Shown piece after piece: positions 53,066-62,264 of a stretch of DNA of 64,000 bases. The stretch's first letter is position 1. Every line of letters begins with the position of its first letter. The notes below the pieces were generated by a model. The model ran no database searches, had not been told where the DNA came from, and worked only from the letters and a program-made list of their open reading frames with translations. A program made the translations under genes and the position numbers. The DNA comes from Granulosicoccus sp963833195 (lineage in GTDB: Bacteria > Pseudomonadota > Gammaproteobacteria > Granulosicoccales > Granulosicoccaceae). Where the stretch lies: positions 3,224,001-3,288,000 of the forward strand of contig CAWHXF010000027.1 in assembly GCA_963833195.1 (NCBI GenBank), given 5' to 3'.

Positions 53066-54823
53066 CTACATCACCTCCGGGGCGGACACGTCGATGACGG
53101 CGAGCCCGTTGACCAGCACCTGGCGCACCGCGAACAGCAGCGCGAGGCGGGCCTGCCTCAGGGGGACGTCGTCGACGAGCACCTTGTGCGCGTTGTAGTA
53201 ACCGTGTAGTCCATTGGCGAGCTCGCGCAAGTACCCCGTGATCCGGTGCGGCTCGCGTGCGAGCGCCGCACCCTCGAGCACCTCGGGCCATTCGGCGAGC
53301 CGCGTCATGAGCTCGGTCTCGGCCGCCTCGGTCAGCCGATCGAGCGCGGCGAGACCCGCCGCGGTGTCCACGGTGAGGCCCCGGTGCCCCGCCTCGCGCT
53401 CCACGCTGCAGATGCGCGCGTGCGCGTACTGCACGTAGTAGACGGGGTTCTCGTTCGAGGTGGACTTCGCAAGCTCCAGGTCGAAGTCCAGGTGCGCCTG
53501 GTAGCGCCGCATCACGTAGAACCAGCGCGCCGCGTCGTTGCCGACCTCGTCGCGCAGCTCGCGCAGCGTCACGAACGAGCCCGAGCGCGTCGACATCTGC
53601 ACGCGCTCCGCGCCCCGGTACAGGATCGCGAACTGGATCAGCAGGAACTCGAGCCGCTCGGGGTCGTGCCCGAGCGCCTCGCACACCGCGCGCACGCGCG
53701 TCACGTAGCCGTGGTGATCGGCGCCGAACACGTACAGCACCTTGTCGAAGCCGCGCCGGATCTTGTCGTCGACGTAGGCGATGTCGGAGGCGAGATAGGT
53801 CGGTCGCCCATCGGCGCGCCTGACGACGCGATCCTTGTCGTCGCCGAAGCTCGTCGAGCGGAACCAGACGGAGCCGTCCTTCTCGTACAGGTGTCCCGCC
53901 GAATCCAGTCGACCGAGCACGCCCTCGATCGCTCCCTGCAGGGAGCGCTCGCTGAACCACTCGTCGTAGTGCACCCGGAAATCGCCCAGATCGTCGCGGA
54001 TGTCGGCGAGGATGGAATCGAGCCCCGCATCGAAGACCGTGCGCCAGGCGTCCTCGCCGAGCAGCGCCTTCGCGCGCAGCACGAGCGCATCGACGTGGGC
54101 GTCCTTGTCGCCGCCGTCCATGCCCTCGTCGGCGGGCAGCTCCGCCATGACGTCCGCCGCCGGTCGCACGAACGCGGTGCCGTGCACCTCCTTCAGCGCA
54201 CGGGCGACGGCGTGCACGTAGTCGCCGCGGTAGCCGTTGGCGGGGAAGCGCACCGGTTCGCCGGCGAGCTCCAGGTAGCGCAGCCAGACGCTCGCGCCGA
54301 GGATGTCCATCTGACGCCCGGCATCGTTGACGTAGTACTCGCGTTGCACGTCGAAGCCGGTGGCGACCAGCAGGTTCGCGATGGTGGCGCCGAGCGCCGC
54401 ACCGCGGCCGTGGCCGACGTGCAGCGGCCCGGTCGGGTTGGCGGAGACGAACTCCACCTGCACGCGCGTGCCCGCGCCGACCTCGCTGCGACCGTAGTCC
54501 GCACCGCCGCGCAGCACGCGTCCGATGACCGCCGACTGCTCGTCCTCGGTCACGAAGAAGTTGATGAACCCCGGCCCCGCGATGGCGGTCTCGCGGATGA
54601 AGTCCGATGCGGGCAGTGCCGCGACGAGGGCTTCCGCGATCTCGCGCGGCTTGCGCCGGGCGGGCTTCGCCAGCTGCATGGCGAGGTTCGTCGCGAAGTC
54701 GCCGTGCGACGCGTCGCGCGTGCGCGTGACGGCGATCTCCGGGGACGCATCGCTGGGGATAGTACCGTCGGCCTGCAGCGCCGCGAGCGCTTCGGCGAGC
54801 CGCCCTTCGAGTCGGGCTTTCAC
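53066..54823 (-). CDS. argS: Arginyl-tRNA synthetase
   Basis: Class I synthetase that needs tRNA-Arg for activation. The HIGH-equivalent is HVGHGRG in NPTGPLHVGHGRGAALGA, after FVSANPTGP. There is no canonical KMSKS, as usual for ArgRS. The C-terminal anticodon-binding DALR domain includes YVQYAHARICSV. The 585 residues fit. The ATG gives MKARLEGRLAEALAALQ. Same strand as priA upstream and the SPOR gene downstream. Confidence 0.96.
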   Translation of the reverse strand: MKARLEGRLAEALAALQADGTIPSDASPEIAVTRTRDASHGDFATNLAMQLAKPARRKPREIAEALVAALPASDFIRETAIAGPGFINFFVTEDEQSAVIGRVLRGGADYGRSEVGAGTRVQVEFVSANPTGPLHVGHGRGAALGATIANLLVATGFDVQREYYVNDAGRQMDILGASVWLRYLELAGEPVRFPANGYRGDYVHAVARALKEVHGTAFVRPAADVMAELPADEGMDGGDKDAHVDALVLRAKALLGEDAWRTVFDAGLDSILADIRDDLGDFRVHYDEWFSERSLQGAIEGVLGRLDSAGHLYEKDGSVWFRSTSFGDDKDRVVRRADGRPTYLASDIAYVDDKIRRGFDKVLYVFGADHHGYVTRVRAVCEALGHDPERLEFLLIQFAILYRGAERVQMSTRSGSFVTLRELRDEVGNDAARWFYVMRRYQAHLDFDLELAKSTSNENPVYYVQYAHARICSVEREAGHRGLTVDTAAGLAALDRLTEAAETELMTRLAEWPEVLEGAALAREPHRITGYLRELANGLHGYYNAHKVLVDDVPLRQARLALLFAVRQVLVNGLAVIDVSAPEVM

Positions 54824-54884
54824 GAGCTGGTCCGGGGTCTGCAGGGGGCGACGGAGGATAGCACCGGCCCCCTTCCCCGAACGC

Positions 54885-57179
54885 TCAGTACAGGTCCGCC
54901 GGATCCACGTCGATGCTCCAGCGCACGTTGCGCGCGCCGGGCAGCTTGTCCATCACCGAGGCGAGCCGGCCGAGCGTGCGGTTCAGCGGCGCGCGCTCCT
55001 CGCACTGCAGCAGCAAGCGCGCGCGCCAGCGACCGTTGACGCGCTCCATGGGCGCGGGCGCGGGCCCGAGCAGCTCCACCCGAGCGCCCCCCTGCACCTC
55101 GCCCAGGTCATGCATCAGGAAGTCGGACACCCGCTCCAGGAAGGCGAGCGGGCGCGTCGCTTCGGGCGCGTCGCTGCGCACCAGGGCGATATGGCTGTAG
55201 GGCGGCCAGGCGGCCACGCGGCGCTCGGCGAGCGCCGACCTGGCGAAGGCCTCGTAGCCCTCGTCGACGAGCGTGCGCAGCATCGGGTTGTCGGGGTTCC
55301 GGGTCTGGATCAGCACCGTGCCCGGACGGCTCTCGCGCCCGGCGCGTCCGGCCACCTGCAGGATGAGCTGGCCCATGTGCTCGAGCGAGCGGAAGTCGGT
55401 GCCGTAGAGCCCGCGGTCGGCGTCCAGCACGCCGACGAGCGTGAGCGCCGGGAAGTGATGCCCCTTGGCGAGCATCTGCGTGCCCACCAGCAGCCGCGCG
55501 GCGCCGCTCGTCGCGCGCTCCAGCACCTCCTCCAGGGCCCCCTTCCGGCGCGTGCTGTCGCGATCGATGCGCGCGATCTCCACGTCCGGGAAGGCTTCGG
55601 CGAGCGCCGCGGCAATGCGCTCGGTGCCGTGCCCGACGCGATCGAGCTCCATCGAGCCGCAGCTCGCGCAACGCGTGGGCATGTCGCGCTCGGCGCCGCA
55701 GTGGTGGCAGCGCAGCCGACCGGAGGCGGCGTGCACCGTCATGTGCGCGTCGCAGCGCGAGCAGTCGGCGGCCGCGCCGCAGTCGTTGCACAACAGCGTC
55801 GGGGCGAAGCCGCGGCGGTTGATGAACACCAGCGCCTGCCCGCCGTCGGCCAGGTGCGCCGCGATGGCGTCCAGCAACGCCTCGCTCATGCCCTCGCGCA
55901 AGGAACGCCTGCGGATGTCGAGCAGCGCCAGCGCGGGCGCCGCGGCCCCGCCCGCGCGCTCGGTCAGCGGCAACTCGTCGAAGCGCCCCGCCGCGACGTT
56001 CGCGAGCGACTCGAACGACGGCGTGGCGCTGCCGAGCACCACCGGCGCGCGCGCGGCACGGGCGCGCACGAGCGCCAGGTCCCTGGCGTGATAGCGAAAG
56101 CCCTCGTGCTGCTTGAGCGAGCCGTCGTGCTCCTCGTCCACGACGACGAGGCGAAGGCGGGGCAACGGCACCATGATGGCCGAGCGCGTGCCGATGACGA
56201 CGTCGGCCTCGCCGCGCGCCGCGAGCAGCCAGCCCTGCTGGCGCTCGGCATCGCCGAGCCCCGAGTGCAGCGCCACCAGGCAGCCCGGCAGGCGCCGCGC
56301 GAAGCGCGCCATGAGCTGCGGCGTGAGCGCGATCTCGGGCACCAGCACCAGCACCTGCCCGCCGCGCGCCAGCACCGCGGCGATGGCGCGCAGGTAGACC
56401 TCGGTCTTGCCGCTGCCCGTCACGCCGTTCAGCAGGAAGGCGCGGAAGGTACCGGCGGCCGCGTCGATCGCGTCGACCGCCCGGCGCTGCTCGTCCGACA
56501 GCGGCGGTCCGGTCTCGCCCGCCGCGCTCGCGGGCTTCACGGTGGTGCGGTGCGTGCGCACGAGCCCGCGCCCGACGAGCGGCGCGATCGAGGCGCGCCA
56601 GCGCGGGCTGATGCCCGCGAGCGCCGCGGCATCGACGCCCTCCGGTCCGGCGGCGGCGGTCGCCCCCTCGACGAGCCGGGTCACGATGGCCCGCTGCACC
56701 GGCGCGCGTCCGAGCGCCTCGAGCGCCTCGGCCGCCGGCACCGCGAGGGAGAACCGTTCGTGCTCGGCAAGGGTGGCCGGCGCACCGCCGCGCAGCCCGG
56801 TCGGCAACGCGGCCGACAGCACCTCCCCCACGGGGTGGTGGTAGTAGGCCGCCGCCCAGACGAGCAGGGACAGCAGCTCCGGCGGCAGCAGGGGAGCGTC
56901 GTCCAGCACGGCGCCGACGGGCCGCAGCTTCGCGCTTGCCAGCTCGCCGGAGCCACCCACGGACAGCACCACTCCGGTCATCCGACGGCGCCCGAAGGGC
57001 ACCGTCACCCGCACCCCGGGCGCCGGAGCGGATGCCCCGCGCGGCCATGCGTAGTCGAAGGTCCTGGCCACGGGCGCGGGCACGGCCACGCTCACGACGG
57101 CGCCGCCGACCTCCGCCTCGGCGGGAGCGTCGCGGCCGTCGGACCCGGACGAATCGGATGCGTGTCGGTCCACCGTCAT
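54885..57179 (-). CDS. priA: Primosomal replication helicase PriA
   Basis: Restarts collapsed replication forks away from oriC by loading the replisome. It has the 3'-DNA-binding domain, Walker A LLNGVTGSGKTEVYLR, DEEHDGSLKQ, and zinc cysteines CNDCGAAADCSRC and CHHCG between helicase lobes. The frame is open to 57260, but that part is unlike PriA; the ATG at 57179 gives 764 residues. Two DnaA-box-like sites lie 14-36 bases upstream. Confidence 0.95.
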   Translation of the reverse strand: MTVDRHASDSSGSDGRDAPAEAEVGGAVVSVAVPAPVARTFDYAWPRGASAPAPGVRVTVPFGRRRMTGVVLSVGGSGELASAKLRPVGAVLDDAPLLPPELLSLLVWAAAYYHHPVGEVLSAALPTGLRGGAPATLAEHERFSLAVPAAEALEALGRAPVQRAIVTRLVEGATAAAGPEGVDAAALAGISPRWRASIAPLVGRGLVRTHRTTVKPASAAGETGPPLSDEQRRAVDAIDAAAGTFRAFLLNGVTGSGKTEVYLRAIAAVLARGGQVLVLVPEIALTPQLMARFARRLPGCLVALHSGLGDAERQQGWLLAARGEADVVIGTRSAIMVPLPRLRLVVVDEEHDGSLKQHEGFRYHARDLALVRARAARAPVVLGSATPSFESLANVAAGRFDELPLTERAGGAAAPALALLDIRRRSLREGMSEALLDAIAAHLADGGQALVFINRRGFAPTLLCNDCGAAADCSRCDAHMTVHAASGRLRCHHCGAERDMPTRCASCGSMELDRVGHGTERIAAALAEAFPDVEIARIDRDSTRRKGALEEVLERATSGAARLLVGTQMLAKGHHFPALTLVGVLDADRGLYGTDFRSLEHMGQLILQVAGRAGRESRPGTVLIQTRNPDNPMLRTLVDEGYEAFARSALAERRVAAWPPYSHIALVRSDAPEATRPLAFLERVSDFLMHDLGEVQGGARVELLGPAPAPMERVNGRWRARLLLQCEERAPLNRTLGRLASVMDKLPGARNVRWSIDVDPADLY

Positions 57180-57192
57180 CGGTGCGACCGCG

Positions 57193-57215
57193 TTATCCAC
57201 ACTCTCTGTGGACAA
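57193..57215. promoter_or_regulatory. Inverted pair of DnaA boxes before priA
   Basis: TTATCCACA at 57193-57201 is the exact E. coli consensus DnaA box. TGTGGACAA at 57207-57215 is TTGTCCACA on the other strand, one base from consensus. They face each other 5 bases apart, 14 bases upstream of the priA ATG, so DnaA bound here could block or tune priA expression. Confidence 0.6.
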
Positions 57216-57275
57216 GTATGTGCACAGGTACAGGAAATCGGACTGCCGTGCGCACTCCACCGCCGATTCCCGAAG

Positions 57276-57294
57276 TTGTCCAATTTTTGGACAA
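57276..57294. promoter_or_regulatory. Perfect palindrome TTGTCCAA-TTT-TTGGACAA
   Basis: Two 8-base arms with a 3-base centre give a perfect dyad 97 bases upstream of priA. The size and symmetry suit a dimeric repressor site. It also shares TTGTCCA with the nearby DnaA box. Confidence 0.45.
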
Positions 57295-57448
57295 TCGCGA
57301 TATTCTCCTTTAAATCAGCAACTTGCCAATAACACCTAGAAGCCGCCTCGACGCATTACACCAAGATGACGCGTTCGGCAAGCCTGAATCGTACGTGTGC
57401 ATAAGAACAGTGCTCGGCGAGCCCGCTCCTTCCCGTGCACGTCAATTT

Positions 57449-57473
57449 GCCGTCACCCGAAGGCGGTGACGGC
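57449..57473 (-). terminator. Hairpin after pntB
   Basis: GCCGTCACC, a 7-base loop and GGTGACGGC form a perfect 9-bp stem 18 bases past the pntB stop, followed in the direction of transcription by aaattgacg. It has no clean T-run. It may end the pntA-pntB transcript. Confidence 0.4.
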
Positions 57474-57491
57474 CGCGCCGGAACCGTTGTC

Positions 57492-58955
57492 TCAGTCCAA
57501 CGCCTTGATCTCGTGGATGAGCTCCTGCAGGGAGTCGCGCGCATCGCCGAGCATCACGCGGGTATCGGACGCGTACAGCAGCGGATTGTCCAGTCCGGAG
57601 TGTCCGGCGCGCTCGCCGCGCTTGAGCACGATGGCGCGACGAGCCCGGTCCACGTCGACGATGACGAGACCGCGCAGCGCATTCTCGCGCTGCTCGCGGG
57701 CGAGCGGGTTGACGATGTCGTCCGCGCCCACGACGAGCGCCACGTCCACCGACTCCATGGCGGCGTTGGCCTCGTCGAGCTCCAGCAGGCGCTCGTAGGG
57801 CACCCCGGCCTCGGCCAGCACGACGTTCATGTGGCCCGGCATGCGTCCGGCCACCGGGTGCATGACGATCTCGGTACGCACCCCGCGCCCGTCCAGCAGT
57901 TGCATCAGCTCGCGCAGCTTGTGCTGCGCCTGCGCGAGCGCGAGGCCGTAGCCCGGCACCACGAGCACGCGCTCCGCCCAGGCGAGGGAGATCGCCGCCT
58001 CGGTGGCATCGATGCGGTTCACACGATCGCGTGGCGCGGCCGGGTCCGGCGAGACGCTCTCCATGCCGAGCCCCGGATACATGATGTCGCCGAGCCGGCG
58101 ATTGCGCGCGTGCGCCATGAGCCGCGTCAGCAGAGTGCCCGCCGCGCAGACCAGCATGCCCGCCACGATCATCACGGGCACGTCGGTGGCGACGCCGTCG
58201 AGCGCGACGGACAACCCCGTCGCGGCGTTGAACATCGACACGAGCACCGGCAGGTCGGCGTGCGCGATCGGCAGGCACATGAGCGCGCCGAACGCGAGCG
58301 CGAGAGCGACGTACAGCGCCAGCATGGCCGGGTGCGGCGTTGCCGAGGCACCGAGCACGAGTCCCGACAGCAGCACGAGCGAGACGATCGCGAGGTACGC
58401 CGTCTGGCGGTGCGCGAAGCCGCTGCCCGCGGACTCGTTCGCACCCAGGCGCACGAAACACAGGGCCGACCCCGCGCAGGCGACGGCGCCGGGCAGCATG
58501 GCCGCCACGGCGACCGCGCCGAGCACCGGCGCGGGCGCGACCGCCAGCGCCTCCAGTCCGGTCGCGGCATCGAGCGCCCGTTCCCCGCCCGCGGCGCCGC
58601 CTCGGGCGACGCCGGAGCGGTCGAGCAGCGCGGCGATGCCGATGCAGGTCGCCGCCCCGCCGCCGAGCGCGTTCAGCAGCGCCACGAGCCGCGGCAGCCG
58701 AACGCTGGTGGCGCCGCGCACCGCAAGCGCACCGGCCGCGCCGCCCGCGACGAGCGCGATCAGCACCCAGCCGATGCGCGGCGCGACGGCCGGGTGCAGC
58801 AGCGTCGCGCCGACCGCGACGACCATGCCCGCCGCGGCCAGGCGACTGCCGCGTCGCGCGCGGCGGGGCGAGCTCATGGCGCGCAGCCCGGCGACGAGCA
58901 GGATCGCGGCCACCAGCCAGGCGATGCGCACGATGTCGAGCATCTCCGCGTTCAT
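57492..58955 (-). CDS. pntB: NAD(P) transhydrogenase subunit beta
   Basis: Membrane and NADP-binding subunit of the proton-pumping transhydrogenase (NADH + NADP to NAD + NADPH). Nine or so hydrophobic helices fill residues 1-270. The soluble dIII domain follows: ERVLVVPGYGLALAQAQHKLRELMQLL, HPVAGRMPGHMNVVLAEAGVPYE and VALVVGADDIVNPLA. The 487 residues are slightly longer than usual (about 460). The ATG overlaps the end of the small alpha-2 gene by four bases. Confidence 0.93.
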   Translation of the reverse strand: MNAEMLDIVRIAWLVAAILLVAGLRAMSSPRRARRGSRLAAAGMVVAVGATLLHPAVAPRIGWVLIALVAGGAAGALAVRGATSVRLPRLVALLNALGGGAATCIGIAALLDRSGVARGGAAGGERALDAATGLEALAVAPAPVLGAVAVAAMLPGAVACAGSALCFVRLGANESAGSGFAHRQTAYLAIVSLVLLSGLVLGASATPHPAMLALYVALALAFGALMCLPIAHADLPVLVSMFNAATGLSVALDGVATDVPVMIVAGMLVCAAGTLLTRLMAHARNRRLGDIMYPGLGMESVSPDPAAPRDRVNRIDATEAAISLAWAERVLVVPGYGLALAQAQHKLRELMQLLDGRGVRTEIVMHPVAGRMPGHMNVVLAEAGVPYERLLELDEANAAMESVDVALVVGADDIVNPLAREQRENALRGLVIVDVDRARRAIVLKRGERAGHSGLDNPLLYASDTRVMLGDARDSLQELIHEIKALD

Positions 58956-59299
58956 CGCGCCTCGCCCGACGCACCGCCCGGGTCATCGGCGGCGCTGCCG
59001 GCGCGTTTCGCCGGAGCGCCGCGGCGGCTGCGCTCGAAGAGCGCGAACACGCGTTCGGTGAGCACGAGCCCGCCCACCACGTTCGCCGCCGCCAACGCCA
59101 CGGCGAGCGCGCCCGCGATGCCGGCGGCCGCGCTCTCGGCGACGGCGAAGGCGAGGATCGCCCCGACCAGCACGATGCCGTGGATGAAGTTCGATCCCGC
59201 CAGCAGCGGCGTGTGCAGCACCGAGGGCACGCGGCCCACCAGCACGTAGCCCGCGACGCCTGCGAGCCCGACGAGATACAGCGCATCGATCGCGTTCAA
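58952..59299 (-). CDS. pntAB: NAD(P) transhydrogenase subunit alpha-2 (small membrane subunit)
   Basis: A 115-residue membrane subunit equal to the C-terminal helices of E. coli PntA, encoded separately here. It has ALYLVGLAGVAGYVLVGRVPSVLHTPLLAGSNFIHG (the family HTPLMSxxNAxxG region) and two further helices. The start is TTG at 59299, four bases after a strong GGAGGAGAGG site and overlapping the pntA stop. The tail after the last helix is polar. Confidence 0.88.
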   Translation of the reverse strand: MNAIDALYLVGLAGVAGYVLVGRVPSVLHTPLLAGSNFIHGIVLVGAILAFAVAESAAAGIAGALAVALAAANVVGGLVLTERVFALFERSRRGAPAKRAGSAADDPGGASGEAR

Positions 59300-60882
59300 G
59301 CGTCCTCTCCTCCGCGCATCGGCCCGCCCTTCGCGACCGTCCCGCCGTGCCCGTCGACGAGCTCCCGGCAGCGCTCGCGCCAGGCGAACGCGCGGCCCTC
59401 GTCGTCGAGCTCCAGCTGCGCGCCGAGCCGTGCGACGCCCGCGTCGTCGAGGGCGGCGATGTCTCCGTAGCGCCTGTAGCCGAAACTCCGCAACCGCTTC
59501 GACAACGCAGGCCCGACCCCCTCCATCACGGTCAGGTCGTCGCCGGGCTCCGCGTCGGAGGCGGCGTCGCGCTTGCGCACCGGGGCGACGGCGGGCGCCG
59601 CGACCGCTTCCGGCGCCTCCTCGGCCCAGCCCGCCGCATCGTCCACCGCGTCGTCCTGCGCGGTCTCGCGCGACGGGCTCGCGGCGCCACCGCGCGCGGA
59701 CGACGCGGCTCCGGCCGCCGGCTCGCCGAATCCCGAGGCCGGCCGGCCGAGCAGCCCGGCGGTGGGCAGGTGGTGCACGCGCCCGGCGTGCACGAGGATG
59801 CTGCGCGCGATGATCTCGTCGCCGGGGTCGAGCTCGACGCGGCCGTCGCGCAGCACGAGCTCGAGCAGGTTCACGACGTTGCGCGCGTACATTTCGCTCG
59901 CGTGCACGGCGCCGTGGCTCGGCAGGTTCAGCGGCCCGCTGATGAAGACGTCGCCGTGCCAGTACTCCTCCCCCGGGCGCGTGAGCTCGCAGTTGCCGCC
60001 GCTCTCGGACGCGATGTCGACGATGACGGTATCCGGCAGCATGCCCTCGACCATGCCCGCATCGATGATCTTCGGCGCCTCGCGGTGCGGAATGGAGGCG
60101 GCGCAGATGACCGCGTGCGCCTTCGACAGGTGCTCGGCCAGCACCTCGCGCTGGCGCGCGGACTCCGCGGCGCGCAGGGTGCGGGCGAGCCCGTCGCTGC
60201 CTTCCGCCACCACGCCGGTATCGATCGCGTGCGCGCCCAGCGAGGCGATGCGCTCGCGGGCGGCGCCGCGGATGTCGTAGGCCTCGACGCGCGCGCCGAG
60301 CCGCTTCACGGTGGCGATGGCCTGCAGCCCCGCCACGCCCGCGCCGACGACGACGACGTTCGCGGGCCGCACGGTGCCGGCGGCAGTGGTCAACATGGGG
60401 AACAGCCGCGGCGAGAACTCCGCGGCCAGCAGCGCGGCCTTGTACCCCGCCACCGTGGCCTGCGACGAGACCGCGTTCATCGAGCGGGCGCGCGTCAGCC
60501 GCGGTATCAGGTCCATCGCCAGCACCGTGATGCCGCGCTCGAGCAGCACCTCCACCACGTCGAGATGACGCGTCGGCGACATCAGCGACACGAGCAGCAC
60601 GCCGCGCGGCAGGCGCCGCGCCTCGTCGAGCGTGGGCGGCGCGACCTTGAGCACGATGTCCGCGCCCGCCACGACGGCATCGAAGTCGGGCACGACCTCG
60701 GCCGCACCGCGGCCCGTGGCCCACGCCTCGTCGTGGAAGCCGGCCGCGCGGGCGCAGCCGGCCTCGACGCGCACGGCGGCCCCGTGCGCCGCCAGCCTGG
60801 CCGCGAACTGCGGCACGAGCGCCACGCGGCGCTCGCGCGGGCGGCGCTCGTGCGGCACGCCGATGCGCAGCGCGCCCGTCAC
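59296..60882 (-). CDS. pntA: NAD(P) transhydrogenase subunit alpha-1 with a C-terminal HhH domain
   Basis: NAD-binding dI subunit. Residues 1-375 are the usual PntAA: RIGVPHERRPRERRVALVP, SMNAVSSQATVAGYKA, the Rossmann VVVGAGVAGLQAIATVKRLGA (177-197) and ICAASIPHREAPKII. An Ala/Glu/Pro-rich linker (about 385-447) leads to an extra domain at 448-509 (DDLTVMEGVGPALSKRLRSFGYRRYGDIAAL), a helix-hairpin-helix of the kind seen at the end of some NuoE proteins. At 528 residues it is about 150 longer than normal PntAA. Divergent from hemH. Confidence 0.92.
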   Translation of the reverse strand: MTGALRIGVPHERRPRERRVALVPQFAARLAAHGAAVRVEAGCARAAGFHDEAWATGRGAAEVVPDFDAVVAGADIVLKVAPPTLDEARRLPRGVLLVSLMSPTRHLDVVEVLLERGITVLAMDLIPRLTRARSMNAVSSQATVAGYKAALLAAEFSPRLFPMLTTAAGTVRPANVVVVGAGVAGLQAIATVKRLGARVEAYDIRGAARERIASLGAHAIDTGVVAEGSDGLARTLRAAESARQREVLAEHLSKAHAVICAASIPHREAPKIIDAGMVEGMLPDTVIVDIASESGGNCELTRPGEEYWHGDVFISGPLNLPSHGAVHASEMYARNVVNLLELVLRDGRVELDPGDEIIARSILVHAGRVHHLPTAGLLGRPASGFGEPAAGAASSARGGAASPSRETAQDDAVDDAAGWAEEAPEAVAAPAVAPVRKRDAASDAEPGDDLTVMEGVGPALSKRLRSFGYRRYGDIAALDDAGVARLGAQLELDDEGRAFAWRERCRELVDGHGGTVAKGGPMRGGEDA

Positions 60883-60934
60883 GGCGCGACCCGGTCGGAC
60901 GCGACCCGGTCGAAGTTGTGCAAGTGCGGTGACC

Positions 60935-60940
60935 TATAAT
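60935..60940 (+). promoter_or_regulatory. TATAAT -10 box upstream of hemH
   Basis: A perfect TATAAT stands in otherwise GC-rich DNA in the pntA/hemH divergent gap, 166 bases before the hemH ATG. No good -35 is seen at 16-18 bases (gaagtt region), so an activator may be needed. Just upstream, gcgacccggtcg is repeated at 60886-60897 and 60901-60912. Confidence 0.45.
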
Positions 60941-61106
60941 CCGCGCGCCGCGAGCCGGCGCCGTGGCGGCCGGATGCTACGCGAGCCTTCTCCCGCTTTC
61001 CAGACGGTGCCCTCCAGCCGGGCCCGCGGCTCGTAAGAGCGAAGGTCGACCGCCCGATCGCGGCAGACTCTCGGCAACCCCCCGTCCCCGCGCGCATGCC
61101 CTCTCC

Positions 61107-62231
61107 ATGAAATACATCGGTACCCCCGACTACCGCCACGGCTCGCGCGAGCGCCTCGGCGTGCTGATGGTCAACCTCGGGACGCCCGAGGCGCCCGAGA
61201 CCCGGCCCGTGCGCCGCTACCTGGCCCAGTTCCTGTCGGATCCGCGCATCATCGAGCTGCCGCGCTGGCTGTGGCTGATCATCCTGCACGGGATCATCCT
61301 GCGCATCCGCCCGTCCAGGAGCGCCAAGGCCTACCGCGAGGTGTGGTCGAAGGAGACGGGCTCGCCGCTGCTGTCGATCTCGAAGCTGCAGGCCGCGGCG
61401 CTGCGCGCCGAGCTCGAACGCCGCTTCGGCGACGACGTGGCCGTGGCGCTCGGCATGCGCTACGGCGAACCGTCCATCGATTCGGCGCTCACCGAGCTCG
61501 AGGCCGCCGGGGTGCGCCGGCTCGTCGTGCTGCCGATGTACCCGCAGTACTCGGGCACCACGACCGCGTCCGTGTTCGATGCCGTCACGGCGCGATTGCA
61601 GCGCACGCGCTGGATACCGGAGCTGCGCTTCATCAACCAGTACTGCGACGATCCGGCCTTCGTGCACGCGCTGGCCGATACCGTGCGCGAGAGCTGGGAG
61701 AAGCACGGTCGCGGGGATCTGCTCGTGACGTCCTACCACGGCATCCCGAAGCGCTACCTCACCTCGGGCGACCCGTACCACTGCCTGTGCCACAAGACCA
61801 CGCGGCTGCTGGCCGAGGAGCTCGGCATGGAGCGGGACGCCGTGCGCGTCGTGTTCCAATCGCGCGTGGGTCGCGAGGAGTGGCTCAAGCCCTATTGCGA
61901 CGAGACCATGAAGGCGCTGCCCGGCGAGGGCATCAAGTCCATCGACGTGCTGAGCCCGGCCTTCGCGAGCGACTGCCTGGAGACCATCGAGGAGATCTCC
62001 GGCGAGAACCGCGAGTACTTCGAGGAACACGGCGGCGAGCGCTTCGTCTACATCCCGTGCCTGAACGACCGCCCCGACCACATCGGCTTCCTGGCGGACC
62101 TGGTGGAGCGCCACGCGCAAGGCTGGCCCGAGGTCGATCGGCGGCGCGACCGCGAGCGTACCGAGGCCGAGCGCCACGCCACGGCGCGGCGAGCGGACGA
62201 GCTCAAGGAGCGCATGCCGGAGAACGCCTGA
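61107..62231 (+). CDS. hemH: Ferrochelatase
   Basis: Inserts Fe2+ into protoporphyrin IX, the last step of haem b synthesis, using the product of the HemJ step. Family blocks: GVLMVNLGTPEAPE, KAYREVWSKETGSPL, VLPMYPQYSGTTTASVFDAV, the catalytic His in TSYHGIPKRYL, and the Glu region SPAFASDCLETIEEI. The ATG at 61107 gives 374 residues starting MKYIGTPDYRHG. The coding-like frame upstream does not resemble ferrochelatase. Confidence 0.95.
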   Translation: MKYIGTPDYRHGSRERLGVLMVNLGTPEAPETRPVRRYLAQFLSDPRIIELPRWLWLIILHGIILRIRPSRSAKAYREVWSKETGSPLLSISKLQAAALRAELERRFGDDVAVALGMRYGEPSIDSALTELEAAGVRRLVVLPMYPQYSGTTTASVFDAVTARLQRTRWIPELRFINQYCDDPAFVHALADTVRESWEKHGRGDLLVTSYHGIPKRYLTSGDPYHCLCHKTTRLLAEELGMERDAVRVVFQSRVGREEWLKPYCDETMKALPGEGIKSIDVLSPAFASDCLETIEEISGENREYFEEHGGERFVYIPCLNDRPDHIGFLADLVERHAQGWPEVDRRRDRERTEAERHATARRADELKERMPENA

Positions 62232-62264
62232 CGGCTCGCCGCCGGCGCGCTTCGCCAGCGGGCC

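Larger units (their letters stand above)
57180..57491. other. AT-richer regulatory gap between pntB and priA
   Basis: These 312 bases carry no gene. They hold paired DnaA boxes near the priA start, a perfect 8+3+8 palindrome at 57276-57294, an AT-rich run (57298-57330) and a hairpin just after pntB. The base composition is clearly lower in GC than its surroundings, fitting a promoter/operator region. Confidence 0.6.

Noticed and set aside
57180..57491. Chromosomal origin of replication
   Set aside because: Two DnaA boxes and a short AT-rich run are too few; there is no dnaA, gidA/mnmG or dnaN next to it. Promoter control of priA is more likely.
60963..61106. N-terminal extension of ferrochelatase by 48 residues
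   Set aside because: The extension is Pro/Arg-rich, covers the probable promoter region and matches no ferrochelatase; the ATG at 61107 gives the normal N-terminus.
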